DNA of 24,824 nt from Streptomyces novaecaesareae (lineage in GTDB: Bacteria > Actinomycetota > Actinomycetes > Streptomycetales > Streptomycetaceae), in NCBI RefSeq assembly GCF_000716875.1, contig NZ_JNWQ01000096.1, forward strand, positions 1 to 24,824. The letters are read 5' to 3'. This document shows positions 6,934 through 14,043 of the stretch, one piece after another; the first letter of the stretch is position 1; the number at the start of each line of letters is the position of its first letter. The position numbers and the translations under genes are program-made. Below the pieces are notes generated by a model, which was not told the origin of the DNA, did not search any database, and saw only the letters and a list, made by a program, of their open reading frames with translations.

Positions 6934-8037
6934 ATGGCGGGTGAGCCGGCGAAGGCCGCCTCGCGAGCCGGATCGACCACGGGGGCGTCCTCCACCAGCA
7001 CGGTGGAGGGTGCCCTCGCGGCGCTCCCGGGCCCGCGCGCCGAGGAGAGCGGTTTCGAGCTGCTCTGGCAGCAGGTGGTGGCGGAGATCGGGCGGGCCCG
7101 CTCGATCGACCTGATCTGCCACATCTGCCCGGACGGCGACGCGTTGGGCTCCTCGTTGGCGGCCGCGCTGGCGCTGCGCGCGCTCGGCAAGCAGGTGCGG
7201 GTCTCCTTCGGCGACGACCCGCAGATCGTGCCCGAGTCGCTGGCCTTCCTGCCCGGCCAGGAGCTGATCGTGCCGGCCTCCGACGTCCCGGACGTGCCCG
7301 AGCTGGTGCTCTGCTTCGACGTGGCCGCGCAGAGCCGGCTCGGCCTGCTGCACGACAAGGCCTTCGCCGCGCCCGTGCTGGTGGTCTTCGACCACCACGC
7401 CTCCAACCCGGGCTTCGGCACCCACCAGTTGATCGACCCGACCGCGCCGGCCACGGCCGTCCTGGTCGACGAACTGCTGCGCCGGCTCGGCGTCGAGCTC
7501 GACCAGGCCCTGGCCACCTGCCTCTACACCGGGGTCGCCACCGACACCGGCTCGTTCAAGTACCGGGCGACCACGCCCGCCACCCACGAACTCGCCGGTC
7601 GGCTGCTGGCCACCGGCATCCGGCACGACCTGATCTCCCGGCAGCTCTGGGACACCTCCTCCTTCGGCTACCTCAAGGTGCTCGCCGGCGCGCTCGACCG
7701 GGCCGTCTACGAGCCGGAGGCGGCCGGCGGGCTCGGCCTGGTGTGGACCTGGGTGCCGTACCAGGACCTGGCGCTGTTCAGCGTCACGGTCGAGGAGATC
7801 GAGGGGCTGATCGACATCCTGCGCCGCCCGGCCGAGGCCGAGGTGGCGCTGGTGCTCAAGCAGGACCCGGACGGCACGCTGCGCGGCTCCTCGCGCTCCA
7901 AGGGCGCGGTGGACGTCGCCGCGGCCTGTACCGAACTGGGCGGCGGGGGGCACGTGTTCGCGGCCGGATTCAGCGTCCGGGAGGACGTGGCCGCGGTGGT
8001 CGAGCGGTTCCGGGGCGCGCTGCGGCCCCATAATTGA
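6934..8037 (+). CDS. nrnA: DHH-family phosphoesterase, NrnA-type (nanoRNase / pAp phosphatase)
   Basis: 367-aa cytoplasmic protein. In this family a DHH domain with two metal ions degrades short oligoribonucleotides and dephosphorylates 3'-phosphoadenosine 5'-phosphate. Visible motifs are H-I-C-P-D-G-D (63-69), the name-giving D-H-H (153-155), G-V-A-T-D-T-G-S-F-K, and the DHHA1 motif G-G-G-G-H-V-F-A-A-G-F near the C-terminus. All expected metal ligands seem present, so it should be active. The first 40 or so residues are a Ser/Thr/Ala-rich extension. The ATG at 6934 is two bases after the rbfA stop, which points to translational coupling. Substrate preference cannot be read from the sequence. 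Confidence 0.93.
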   Translation: MAGEPAKAASRAGSTTGASSTSTVEGALAALPGPRAEESGFELLWQQVVAEIGRARSIDLICHICPDGDALGSSLAAALALRALGKQVRVSFGDDPQIVPESLAFLPGQELIVPASDVPDVPELVLCFDVAAQSRLGLLHDKAFAAPVLVVFDHHASNPGFGTHQLIDPTAPATAVLVDELLRRLGVELDQALATCLYTGVATDTGSFKYRATTPATHELAGRLLATGIRHDLISRQLWDTSSFGYLKVLAGALDRAVYEPEAAGGLGLVWTWVPYQDLALFSVTVEEIEGLIDILRRPAEAEVALVLKQDPDGTLRGSSRSKGAVDVAAACTELGGGGHVFAAGFSVREDVAAVVERFRGALRPHN

Positions 8038-8055
8038 TCATTCCGCGTTGATCAT
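8034..8055. repeat. Two TTGATCAT repeats at the nrnA 3' end
   Basis: TTGATCAT occurs at 8034-8041, overlapping the nrnA stop codon, and again at 8048-8055. Because TGATCA is its own reverse complement, the copies can also form a 6-bp stem with an 8-base loop. It lies in the 47-base gap before truB. It may be a weak terminator or a small operator. Confidence 0.4.
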
Positions 8056-8084
8056 CTCCTGACGTCACTCAGAGAAAGAACCCG

Positions 8085-9014
8085 ATGAAGCGCAAAGGCA
8101 CCGGCCCTGACGGCCTGGTGATCGTCGACAAGCCCGAGGGCATCACCTCCCACGGGGTCGTCGCCAAACTGCGGTGGCTGGCCGGGACCAGGAAGGTCGG
8201 GCACGCCGGCACGCTGGACCCGATGGCCACCGGCGTGCTGGTGATCGGCGTCGAGCGGGCCACCCGGCTGCTCGGCCACCTGATGCTCACCGCCAAGACG
8301 TACGAGGCGACCATCCGGCTCGGCCAGACCACCGTCACCGACGACCGGGAGGGGGAGGTCACCGCCTCGACCCCGGCCGACGCCGTCACTCGGGAGGCGA
8401 TCGACACCGGGATCGCGGCGCTCACCGGCGAGATCATGCAGGTGCCCTCCAAGGTCAGCGCGATCAAGATCGACGGCAAGCGTTCGTACGCCCGGGTGCG
8501 CGAGGGCGAGGACTTCGAGCTGGCCGCCCGGCCGACCACGATCCACTCCTTCACCGTGCACGAGCAGCGCGCGGCGGTCGCCGAGGACGGCACGCCGGTG
8601 ATCGATCTGGACGTCACCGTCGAGTGCTCCTCCGGCACCTACATCCGGGCGTTGGCCCGGGACCTGGGCGCCGGGCTGGGCGTGGGTGGGCACCTGACCG
8701 CGTTGCGGCGCACCAAGGTCGGGCCGTACTCGGTGGAGTCGGCGCACACCCTGGAGCAGCTGGAGGCCGCCGTCACCGGCGAGTCCGCCGAGGGGCTGCA
8801 GGTGCTGCCGATCGGGGAGGCCGCGGCGGCCGCCTTCCCGCGCTGGGACCTGGACGAGGCGGCGGCGCAGAAGCTGTCGCACGGCGCCCGGCTCAAGGCG
8901 CCCGGGCTGGGCGTGGACGGGCCGATCGCGGTGTTCGGGCCGGACGGGCGCTTCCTCGCCCTGGTCGAGGAGAAGGGCGGGCAGGCGAAGCCGGTCGCGG
9001 TCTTCGTCGGCTGA
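8085..9014 (+). CDS. truB: tRNA pseudouridine-55 synthase TruB
   Basis: 309-aa enzyme that converts U55 in the T-loop of tRNAs to pseudouridine. The N-terminal signature G-L-V-I-V-D-K-P-E-G-I-T-S-H is followed by G-H-A-G-T-L-D-P, with the catalytic Asp at residue 45, then T-K-x-Y-E-A-T-I-R-L-G. The later R-S-Y-A-R-V-R-E-G and C-S-S-G-T-Y-I-R-A-L-A-R-D-L-G motifs are also intact. Length is normal. The ribosome site is weak (purine-rich AGAGAAAGAA before the ATG at 8085). It ends before a strong hairpin at 9082. Confidence 0.96.
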   Translation: MKRKGTGPDGLVIVDKPEGITSHGVVAKLRWLAGTRKVGHAGTLDPMATGVLVIGVERATRLLGHLMLTAKTYEATIRLGQTTVTDDREGEVTASTPADAVTREAIDTGIAALTGEIMQVPSKVSAIKIDGKRSYARVREGEDFELAARPTTIHSFTVHEQRAAVAEDGTPVIDLDVTVECSSGTYIRALARDLGAGLGVGGHLTALRRTKVGPYSVESAHTLEQLEAAVTGESAEGLQVLPIGEAAAAAFPRWDLDEAAAQKLSHGARLKAPGLGVDGPIAVFGPDGRFLALVEEKGGQAKPVAVFVG

Positions 9015-9070
9015 GAGCGGCCGCGGTCGGCTGAGCCCGGTCACGGTCGGCCGAGCCGGTCGCGGTCGGG
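9015..9070. repeat. Degenerate 18-20-bp repeats after truB
   Basis: Three units of 18, 20 and 18 bases, each starting GAGC and containing the sequence CGGTCGG, follow directly on the truB stop codon. A partial copy continues to 9080. They look like local duplication of the gene's 3' end. No function is evident. Confidence 0.55.
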
Positions 9071-9081
9071 CCGGTCGCGCA

Positions 9082-9113
9082 GAAACCCCCGTCGGGAGTC
9101 CGGCGGGGGTTTC
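9082..9113 (+). terminator. Stem-loop terminator after truB
   Basis: GAAACCCCCG (9082-9091) pairs exactly with CGGGGGTTTC (9104-9113). TCGG and CCGG extend the stem inward with one wobble pair, leaving a 4-base loop. A short GCCGTTT follows. It separates the translation operon from the large downstream gene. Confidence 0.85.
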
Positions 9114-9270
9114 GCCGTTTCCGGGGACCCGTGCACCCGGCGGGGGCGGTCACCCGCACGAGGGAGCGCGCGAGGTGAACGCCCGTGGTGAGCGGCGCGG
9201 GCGCGGTCGGGTCGGCGCCGGGGCGGGCAGGCTCCCGGCGGTGAGCGAACGACGGTCGAGGGGGCCAGCC

Positions 9271-12200
9271 ATGCCGGGGTTTCTGGAGCGCGATCCGGGG
9301 CGCTACCTGCTGCGGATCCGCGATCTCAACGGGCGGCTGCACGGCTTAGGGTTCGTCGCCGACCCGCAGGGCGGGGTGCTCACCGCGCACGAGAGCGTGG
9401 CCGGGCTGGATCGGGTCGTCCTGCACACCCCCGGCGGGCAGACCAGGGTGCTCGGCCCGGACGCCGTCCTGCCGCTGCCCGAGCAGGGGCTCGCGCTGCT
9501 GCGCACCGACGGGGTCGGCGGGCTGCCGGTGCCACCGCTGCCGGTGGCCGCCGTCGGGGCCGGGCACGAGGTCCTGCTGCCCGCGCTGGCGGGCGAGGAC
9601 GGACGGGCGGTCGCGCTGCGCTGCGGGCTGCTGGGGCTCACCGGTGCCGCGTACGGCGGGCACCTGCTGGGCGGGGTGCTGCTGCTGGACGTGCCGGTGG
9701 TCGGCGGTGTGACGGTGCCGGCCGGCTCGCCCGTGCTGGACGCCCGCAGCGGCGCGGTGATCGCGCTGGCCGCGCCCGCCCTCCGGGGACCGCAGCACGG
9801 CGGGGCGCTGCCCGCGGTGGCGGCGGGGAGCGGGGCCGAGGTCGCCGAGGAGCTGGCCGGGCTGCTGGCGCGCAACGCCGCGGCCGTGCCCGCGTACGGG
9901 CCGGCGCTCAACCTGGCCGGGGTGCTGCGGCTGACCGCCGCCCAGCTGGCGGCCGCCGGGGCCGGGCCGGGACGGGTGGCCGGGCTGGCCGCGGACCGGG
10001 TGGACCGGCCGGACGGCCTGGTCGGGGACGAGCCGCCCGCGACCCTCACCGCACTGGTCGGCGCCGCCGGCAGCGGGCGCTCCACCGAACTGGCCGCGCT
10101 GGCGGTCCGCCGCTCCGGCGCCGCCGAACCACTGCCCACCCTCTGGCTGCGCGGCGCCGACCTGCACGCCGAGGACCGCTCGCTCGCCGACGCGGTGCAG
10201 CGGGCGCTGGCCGCGGCGGCGGCCGAACTCGACACCCCGGCGCCCGCGCCCGAGCCGGTGGCGGCACTGTGCGCGGCGGCCGGGCGGCCGCTGCTGGTGC
10301 TCCTGGACGGCCCGGAGGAGGCCCCGGTGCCGCTGGACGCGCGCTGGCTGCGCGGCGCCGGGCAGTGGCTGACCGGCTGCGGGGCGCGGCTGCTGACCGC
10401 CTGCGGGGAGGAGCTCTGGGAGCGGCTGGCGGCCGAGGCCTGGGGGAGCGGCACGCCGGGCGCGCACCGCGCCCAGGAGCCGCACCCGGACGGCGATCTG
10501 AGCAGCGCCCCCACCGTCCGGATGGACGTCGCCGGTCCCGGCGGGCCGAGCCTGGCCGGGCAACGGCTCGGGCCGCTGCCCGCCGAGGCGGCCGAGCGGG
10601 TGCGCCGCCGCTACGGCCTGCCGTCGGGCCGCCCGGCCGCCGAGGACGCCCGGCACCCGCTGGCCGTACGGCTGGCCGGAGAGCTGTGGGCCGAAGGACT
10701 GCGGGACGGCTCGGCGCGTCGGGGCGAGCTGTTCGGCGCCTTCCTGGACCTGCGCTGCCTGCGGGTGGCCCAGCGGCTGGCCGGGGACGGCCGGCCCCGG
10801 CGCGGCGGCGCCCACCGCCGGGGCGCCGCCCGGCCGGGCGGACCGCGCCACGGGCGGGTGCGCCGGCTCGCGGCGGCGGTGGCCGGGCGGGTGCACGAGG
10901 CGGCCCGGCGGATGCTCGGCAGCGAGCCGGGCGGGCTGGACGGGGCAGCCTTCGAGGAGCTGTTCCCGGCAGACGGCGGCTGGGCGACGGCGGTGCTGGC
11001 CGAGGGCCTGTTCGTGCCCGCCGGGCCCGGATTCCGCTTCGCGCACGGGGAGTTCGCCGACTGGCTGCAGGGCCTGCACCTGGATCTGGACGCGGCGCTG
11101 CGGCTGCTGCTCGGGGAGGCCGAGGACACGCCCCCCGAGCCGGCCGACGGACCGGAGGAGCCGGGTGCGCCGGGGACGCCTCCGGGCCGCCGGGCAGGGG
11201 GAGAGCGGACCGGCCCGGCCGCCCGGGCGTACGCCGTCCCCCGGCACCGGATCGGCCCGGTCGCCGCCGCGCTGCGCCTGGTCGCCGAAACCTGGGGCGC
11301 GCCCGCCCTGGACCCGTGGCTGCACCGGATCTGGCGCGCCGTGGACCTGCGCCCGCCCGGCAGCGAACCCGCCTGGTGGGCGGCCCGGTTGCTCACCGCC
11401 GGGCTGGCCGCCAGCCCCGATCCGGCCGAACACCGGGCGCTGCTGGACCAGTTGGCCGGCCGGATCGCCGACCGGGCCGCCGCGGCGGGCGGGGCGCCGG
11501 CGCTCCCGGCCGCCGGGCTCGGCCGCTTCGGTCCGGCCTTCTGGACCGGCCTCGGCCTGCCCGTCGAGGCCGAACTCGCGCTGCTGCGACGCCTGGTGGC
11601 CGCCGACGGCCCCGGGCAGCGCTTCCTCGGCGCGGTGGCCGAGCGGCTGCGGGCCGACCCGGTCACGGTGTTCCCGCTGCTCTGCGCCTGGTTCGACGAC
11701 CCGCGCGGCCTGCCGGGCCGCCCCGGTCCCAACGGATGGTCCGGTGTCGCCGACCTCGCCCACGACCTGCTGTACGCCCACCGGCGGCTCGCCCTGGACG
11801 AGTTGGCCGACACGCTGGCCGACGCCGCGCACCCGAGGGCGGACGCGCTGCTCACCGTGCTCGCCGCCGAGGAGCCGTCCGCGCTCTGCCGCGCGGTGGA
11901 CCGCTGGAGCCACGACCGGCGGCCCGAACGGCACGTCGCGGCCGCCGTGCACGGGCTGCGCACCGCCCCGTACGCGGCCGGAGCCGGGGCCGACCTGCTG
12001 CGGTTCACCGCGCTGACCCTGCTCGCCCGCGAGGACGAGCCCGGCCTGCACGGCGCCGCGCTGGCCCTGCTGGTCCGCGATCCGGCGACCCGGGCCGAGC
12101 ACCTCCCGGCGGCGCTCGCCCTGCACCGGGCGGGCGGCGACGCCTTCCTCACCCCCGGGGCGCTCGCCCCGGCCCTGGAGAGCCACCCGGAGGCCGTCCT

Positions 12201-12975
12201 GGCCGCACTCGCCGACCGGCTGGCGGCGCCCGGCGCGGCTTCCGGCGCGGCTTCAGGCACGCTGCCCGGGGCGGCGCCCACCGAGACGCTGCGGGTGCTC
12301 GCCGACGCGGCCGCCCCGGCGGCCGTCCGGCGGGGCGCCGAGCTGGCCGCCCGGCTGCTGCGGGCCCACCCGGGGCTGGCCGGCCCGGTCGCCGTCGACT
12401 ACCTCGGCCGCCGGCTGGAGCGCGCCGCGGGCGTCGGCCCGGCCGACCGGCTGGAGCTGCGGGTGCTGCTCGGCACCGCACTGGGCACCCGGACGGCGGC
12501 GGTGCACCGGCCGTTCGCCGAGGTGCTGTCCGTCCCGGTGGCCGATCCCGCGGCGGACGCGCTGCGCTGCGAGCTGCTGGACACCCTGCTCGCCACCGAG
12601 ACCGACCCGGTGGTGCTGACCGCCGCCGTGGAGCGGCTCGCCGAGCACTGCGCGGCCGAGAAGCCGGCCCGCGCGCGTGCCGTGCTGGCCCGGGCGGTCC
12701 CGGGGCTGCCGGACGCCGACGAGCTGCTGGTGCGCTGCGCCGGCCGTTCCGCGGCCTTCGCCCGGCTGCTCGCCCGGTGGCCGCGCGACGTCGCCCCGAC
12801 CGCTCCGGACGGCCCCCGGCTGGCCCGGATGCGGGCCCTGGCGGCGGCCGGCCGGGACCCGCAGTACGCCGCCGCCGAGGCGGAGCGGACCGCACCCGGG
12901 CGGGCGGTGCGGCCGCCGGTGCGCTCAACCCGTATTCCGGTGCCTGAGCCGGGGCAGGCGCATGGCACGCTATAG
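9271..12975 (+). CDS. Large pseudo-trypsin / STAND-like P-loop protein
   Basis: 1234-aa protein. Residues about 5-170 resemble a trypsin-like domain: G-V-L-T-A-H-E-S keeps the catalytic-type His40, but the usual Asp position reads G73 in Q-G-L-A-L-L-R, and the usual G-x-S-G-S-P-V reads P-A-G-S-P-V-L-D with Ala151 in place of Ser. Residues about 260-480 resemble a STAND/NACHT NTPase: G-A-A-G-S-G-R-S-T (264-272) has Arg for the Walker A Lys, and L-L-V-L-L-D-G ends in Asp346. The rest is Ala/Leu-rich and helical, probably repeat-like. There is no membrane segment. Codon 26 is TTA. I prefer the ATG at 9271, with GAGGGGG in front; in-frame GTGs at 9175 and 9241 are alternatives. Function unknown; enzyme activity is doubtful on both counts. 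Confidence 0.8.
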   Translation: MPGFLERDPGRYLLRIRDLNGRLHGLGFVADPQGGVLTAHESVAGLDRVVLHTPGGQTRVLGPDAVLPLPEQGLALLRTDGVGGLPVPPLPVAAVGAGHEVLLPALAGEDGRAVALRCGLLGLTGAAYGGHLLGGVLLLDVPVVGGVTVPAGSPVLDARSGAVIALAAPALRGPQHGGALPAVAAGSGAEVAEELAGLLARNAAAVPAYGPALNLAGVLRLTAAQLAAAGAGPGRVAGLAADRVDRPDGLVGDEPPATLTALVGAAGSGRSTELAALAVRRSGAAEPLPTLWLRGADLHAEDRSLADAVQRALAAAAAELDTPAPAPEPVAALCAAAGRPLLVLLDGPEEAPVPLDARWLRGAGQWLTGCGARLLTACGEELWERLAAEAWGSGTPGAHRAQEPHPDGDLSSAPTVRMDVAGPGGPSLAGQRLGPLPAEAAERVRRRYGLPSGRPAAEDARHPLAVRLAGELWAEGLRDGSARRGELFGAFLDLRCLRVAQRLAGDGRPRRGGAHRRGAARPGGPRHGRVRRLAAAVAGRVHEAARRMLGSEPGGLDGAAFEELFPADGGWATAVLAEGLFVPAGPGFRFAHGEFADWLQGLHLDLDAALRLLLGEAEDTPPEPADGPEEPGAPGTPPGRRAGGERTGPAARAYAVPRHRIGPVAAALRLVAETWGAPALDPWLHRIWRAVDLRPPGSEPAWWAARLLTAGLAASPDPAEHRALLDQLAGRIADRAAAAGGAPALPAAGLGRFGPAFWTGLGLPVEAELALLRRLVAADGPGQRFLGAVAERLRADPVTVFPLLCAWFDDPRGLPGRPGPNGWSGVADLAHDLLYAHRRLALDELADTLADAAHPRADALLTVLAAEEPSALCRAVDRWSHDRRPERHVAAAVHGLRTAPYAAGAGADLLRFTALTLLAREDEPGLHGAALALLVRDPATRAEHLPAALALHRAGGDAFLTPGALAPALESHPEAVLAALADRLAAPGAASGAASGTLPGAAPTETLRVLADAAAPAAVRRGAELAARLLRAHPGLAGPVAVDYLGRRLERAAGVGPADRLELRVLLGTALGTRTAAVHRPFAEVLSVPVADPAADALRCELLDTLLATETDPVVLTAAVERLAEHCAAEKPARARAVLARAVPGLPDADELLVRCAGRSAAFARLLARWPRDVAPTAPDGPRLARMRALAAAGRDPQYAAAEAERTAPGRAVRPPVRSTRIPVPEPGQAHGTL

Positions 12976-12978
12976 GGG

Positions 12979-13007
12979 TTCGGGTTTTGAGCGTTTGAGC
13001 GTACAGA
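12979..13007 (+). promoter_or_regulatory. Candidate ribF promoter
   Basis: TTCGGG (12979-12984) and TACAGA (13002-13007) are 17 bases apart, in the short gap before ribF. Between them is a perfect 8-bp tandem repeat, TTTGAGCG (12986-13001), and a CCGTACGG palindrome follows near 13017. No riboflavin (FMN) riboswitch fits in this 66-base gap. Confidence 0.35.
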
Positions 13008-13041
13008 ACGTACGCACCGTACGGAACAAGGAGCGGTTCAG

Positions 13042-13986
13042 GTGCAGCGCTGGCGTGGCCTGGAGGAGATCCCCGGGGACTGGGGACGCAGCGTCGTCAC
13101 CATCGGCTCGTTCGACGGGGTGCACCGCGGACATCAGCTGATCATCGGGCGGGCGGTCGAGCGCGCCCGCGAACTCGGCATCCCCGCGGTCGTGGTGACC
13201 TTCGACCCGCACCCCCGCGAGGTCATCCGGCCGGGCAGCCACCCGCCGCTGCTCGCGCCGCACCCGCGCCGGGCCGAGCTGATCGCGGAGCTCGGTGTGG
13301 ACGCGGTGCTGGTGCTGCCGTTCACCACCGAGTTCTCGAAGGAGTCCCCGGAGTTCTTCGTCCGGCAGGTGCTGGTGGAGGCGTTGCACGCGCGGGTCGT
13401 CATCGAGGGCCCCAACTTCCGCTTCGGGCACCGGGCCGCGGGGGACGTCGCGCTGCTCGCCGAGCTGGGCGGGGCGGACGACTTCGAGGTCGAGGTGGTT
13501 GACCTGCAGGTGTGCGGCACGGCCGGGGACGGCGAGCCGTTCTCCTCCAGCCTGACCCGTCGGCTGGTGGAGTCCGGGGACATGGCCGGTGCCAACGAGG
13601 TGCTGGGGCGCCCGCACCGGGTCGAGGGCGAGGTGGTGCGCGGCGCGCAGCGCGGCCGCGAGCTGGGCTACCCGACCGCCAACGTCGAGACCGTGCCGCA
13701 CAGCGCGATCCCGGCCGACGGCGTGTACGCGGGCTGGCTGACAGCGGATGGCGAGCGGATGCCGGCGGCGATCTCGGTCGGCACCAACCCGACCTTCGAC
13801 GGCACCGCCCGCACCGTCGAGGCGTACGCCATCGACCGGGTCGGCCTGGACCTGTACGGGCTGCACGTCGCGGTGGACTTCCTGGCCTACCTGCGCGGGA
13901 TGGAGAAGTTCGACTCCATCGACGCGCTGCTGGACCGGATGGCCGACGACGTCAAGCGCGCTCGTGAGCTGACCGACGGCGTCTGA
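13042..13986 (+). CDS. ribF: Bifunctional riboflavin kinase / FAD synthetase
   Basis: 314-aa enzyme that phosphorylates riboflavin to FMN and then adenylylates FMN to FAD. The N-terminal FAD synthetase domain has G-S-F-D-G-V-H-R-G-H (22-31), then T-F-D-P-H-P-R-E-V, and G-P-N-F-R-F-G-H. S-S-S-L-T-R-R-L follows before the kinase domain. The C-terminal riboflavin kinase domain contains G-Y-P-T-A-N (209-214) and I-S-V-G-T-N-P-T-F. All the motifs expected for both activities are present. The GTG start at 13042 is preceded by AAGGAG (13028-13033). It lies downstream of truB and the large STAND-like gene and converges on the MinD-like gene. Confidence 0.97.
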   Translation: MQRWRGLEEIPGDWGRSVVTIGSFDGVHRGHQLIIGRAVERARELGIPAVVVTFDPHPREVIRPGSHPPLLAPHPRRAELIAELGVDAVLVLPFTTEFSKESPEFFVRQVLVEALHARVVIEGPNFRFGHRAAGDVALLAELGGADDFEVEVVDLQVCGTAGDGEPFSSSLTRRLVESGDMAGANEVLGRPHRVEGEVVRGAQRGRELGYPTANVETVPHSAIPADGVYAGWLTADGERMPAAISVGTNPTFDGTARTVEAYAIDRVGLDLYGLHVAVDFLAYLRGMEKFDSIDALLDRMADDVKRARELTDGV

Positions 13987-14002
13987 GCGAGCGGACGACG
14001 AC

Positions 14003-14036
14003 GGAAGGGCCCGCCTTGGTGTCGGCGGGCCCTTCC
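14003..14036. terminator. Bidirectional hairpin between ribF and the MinD-like gene
   Basis: GGAAGGGCCCGCC (14003-14015) and its exact complement (14024-14036) form a 13-bp stem with an 8-base loop. It begins 16 bases after the ribF stop and lies 7 bases beyond the 3' end of the opposing gene, so one structure can serve both strands. Confidence 0.85.
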
Positions 14037-14043
14037 CGTGGTG

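Noticed and set aside
10269..12947. 892-codon plus-strand frame inside the STAND-like gene
   Set aside because: It is a frame-shifted reading with Arg/Gly/Ala/Pro composition; the main frame has the domain motifs.
9271..12975. A defence island around the STAND-like protein
   Set aside because: No neighbouring nuclease, transposase, integrase or tRNA gene; its neighbours are core genes in normal order, so a mobile defence module is not supported here.
12976..13041. FMN (RFN) riboswitch before ribF
   Set aside because: The gap is only 66 bases and lacks the conserved RFN segments; it fits a short promoter instead.
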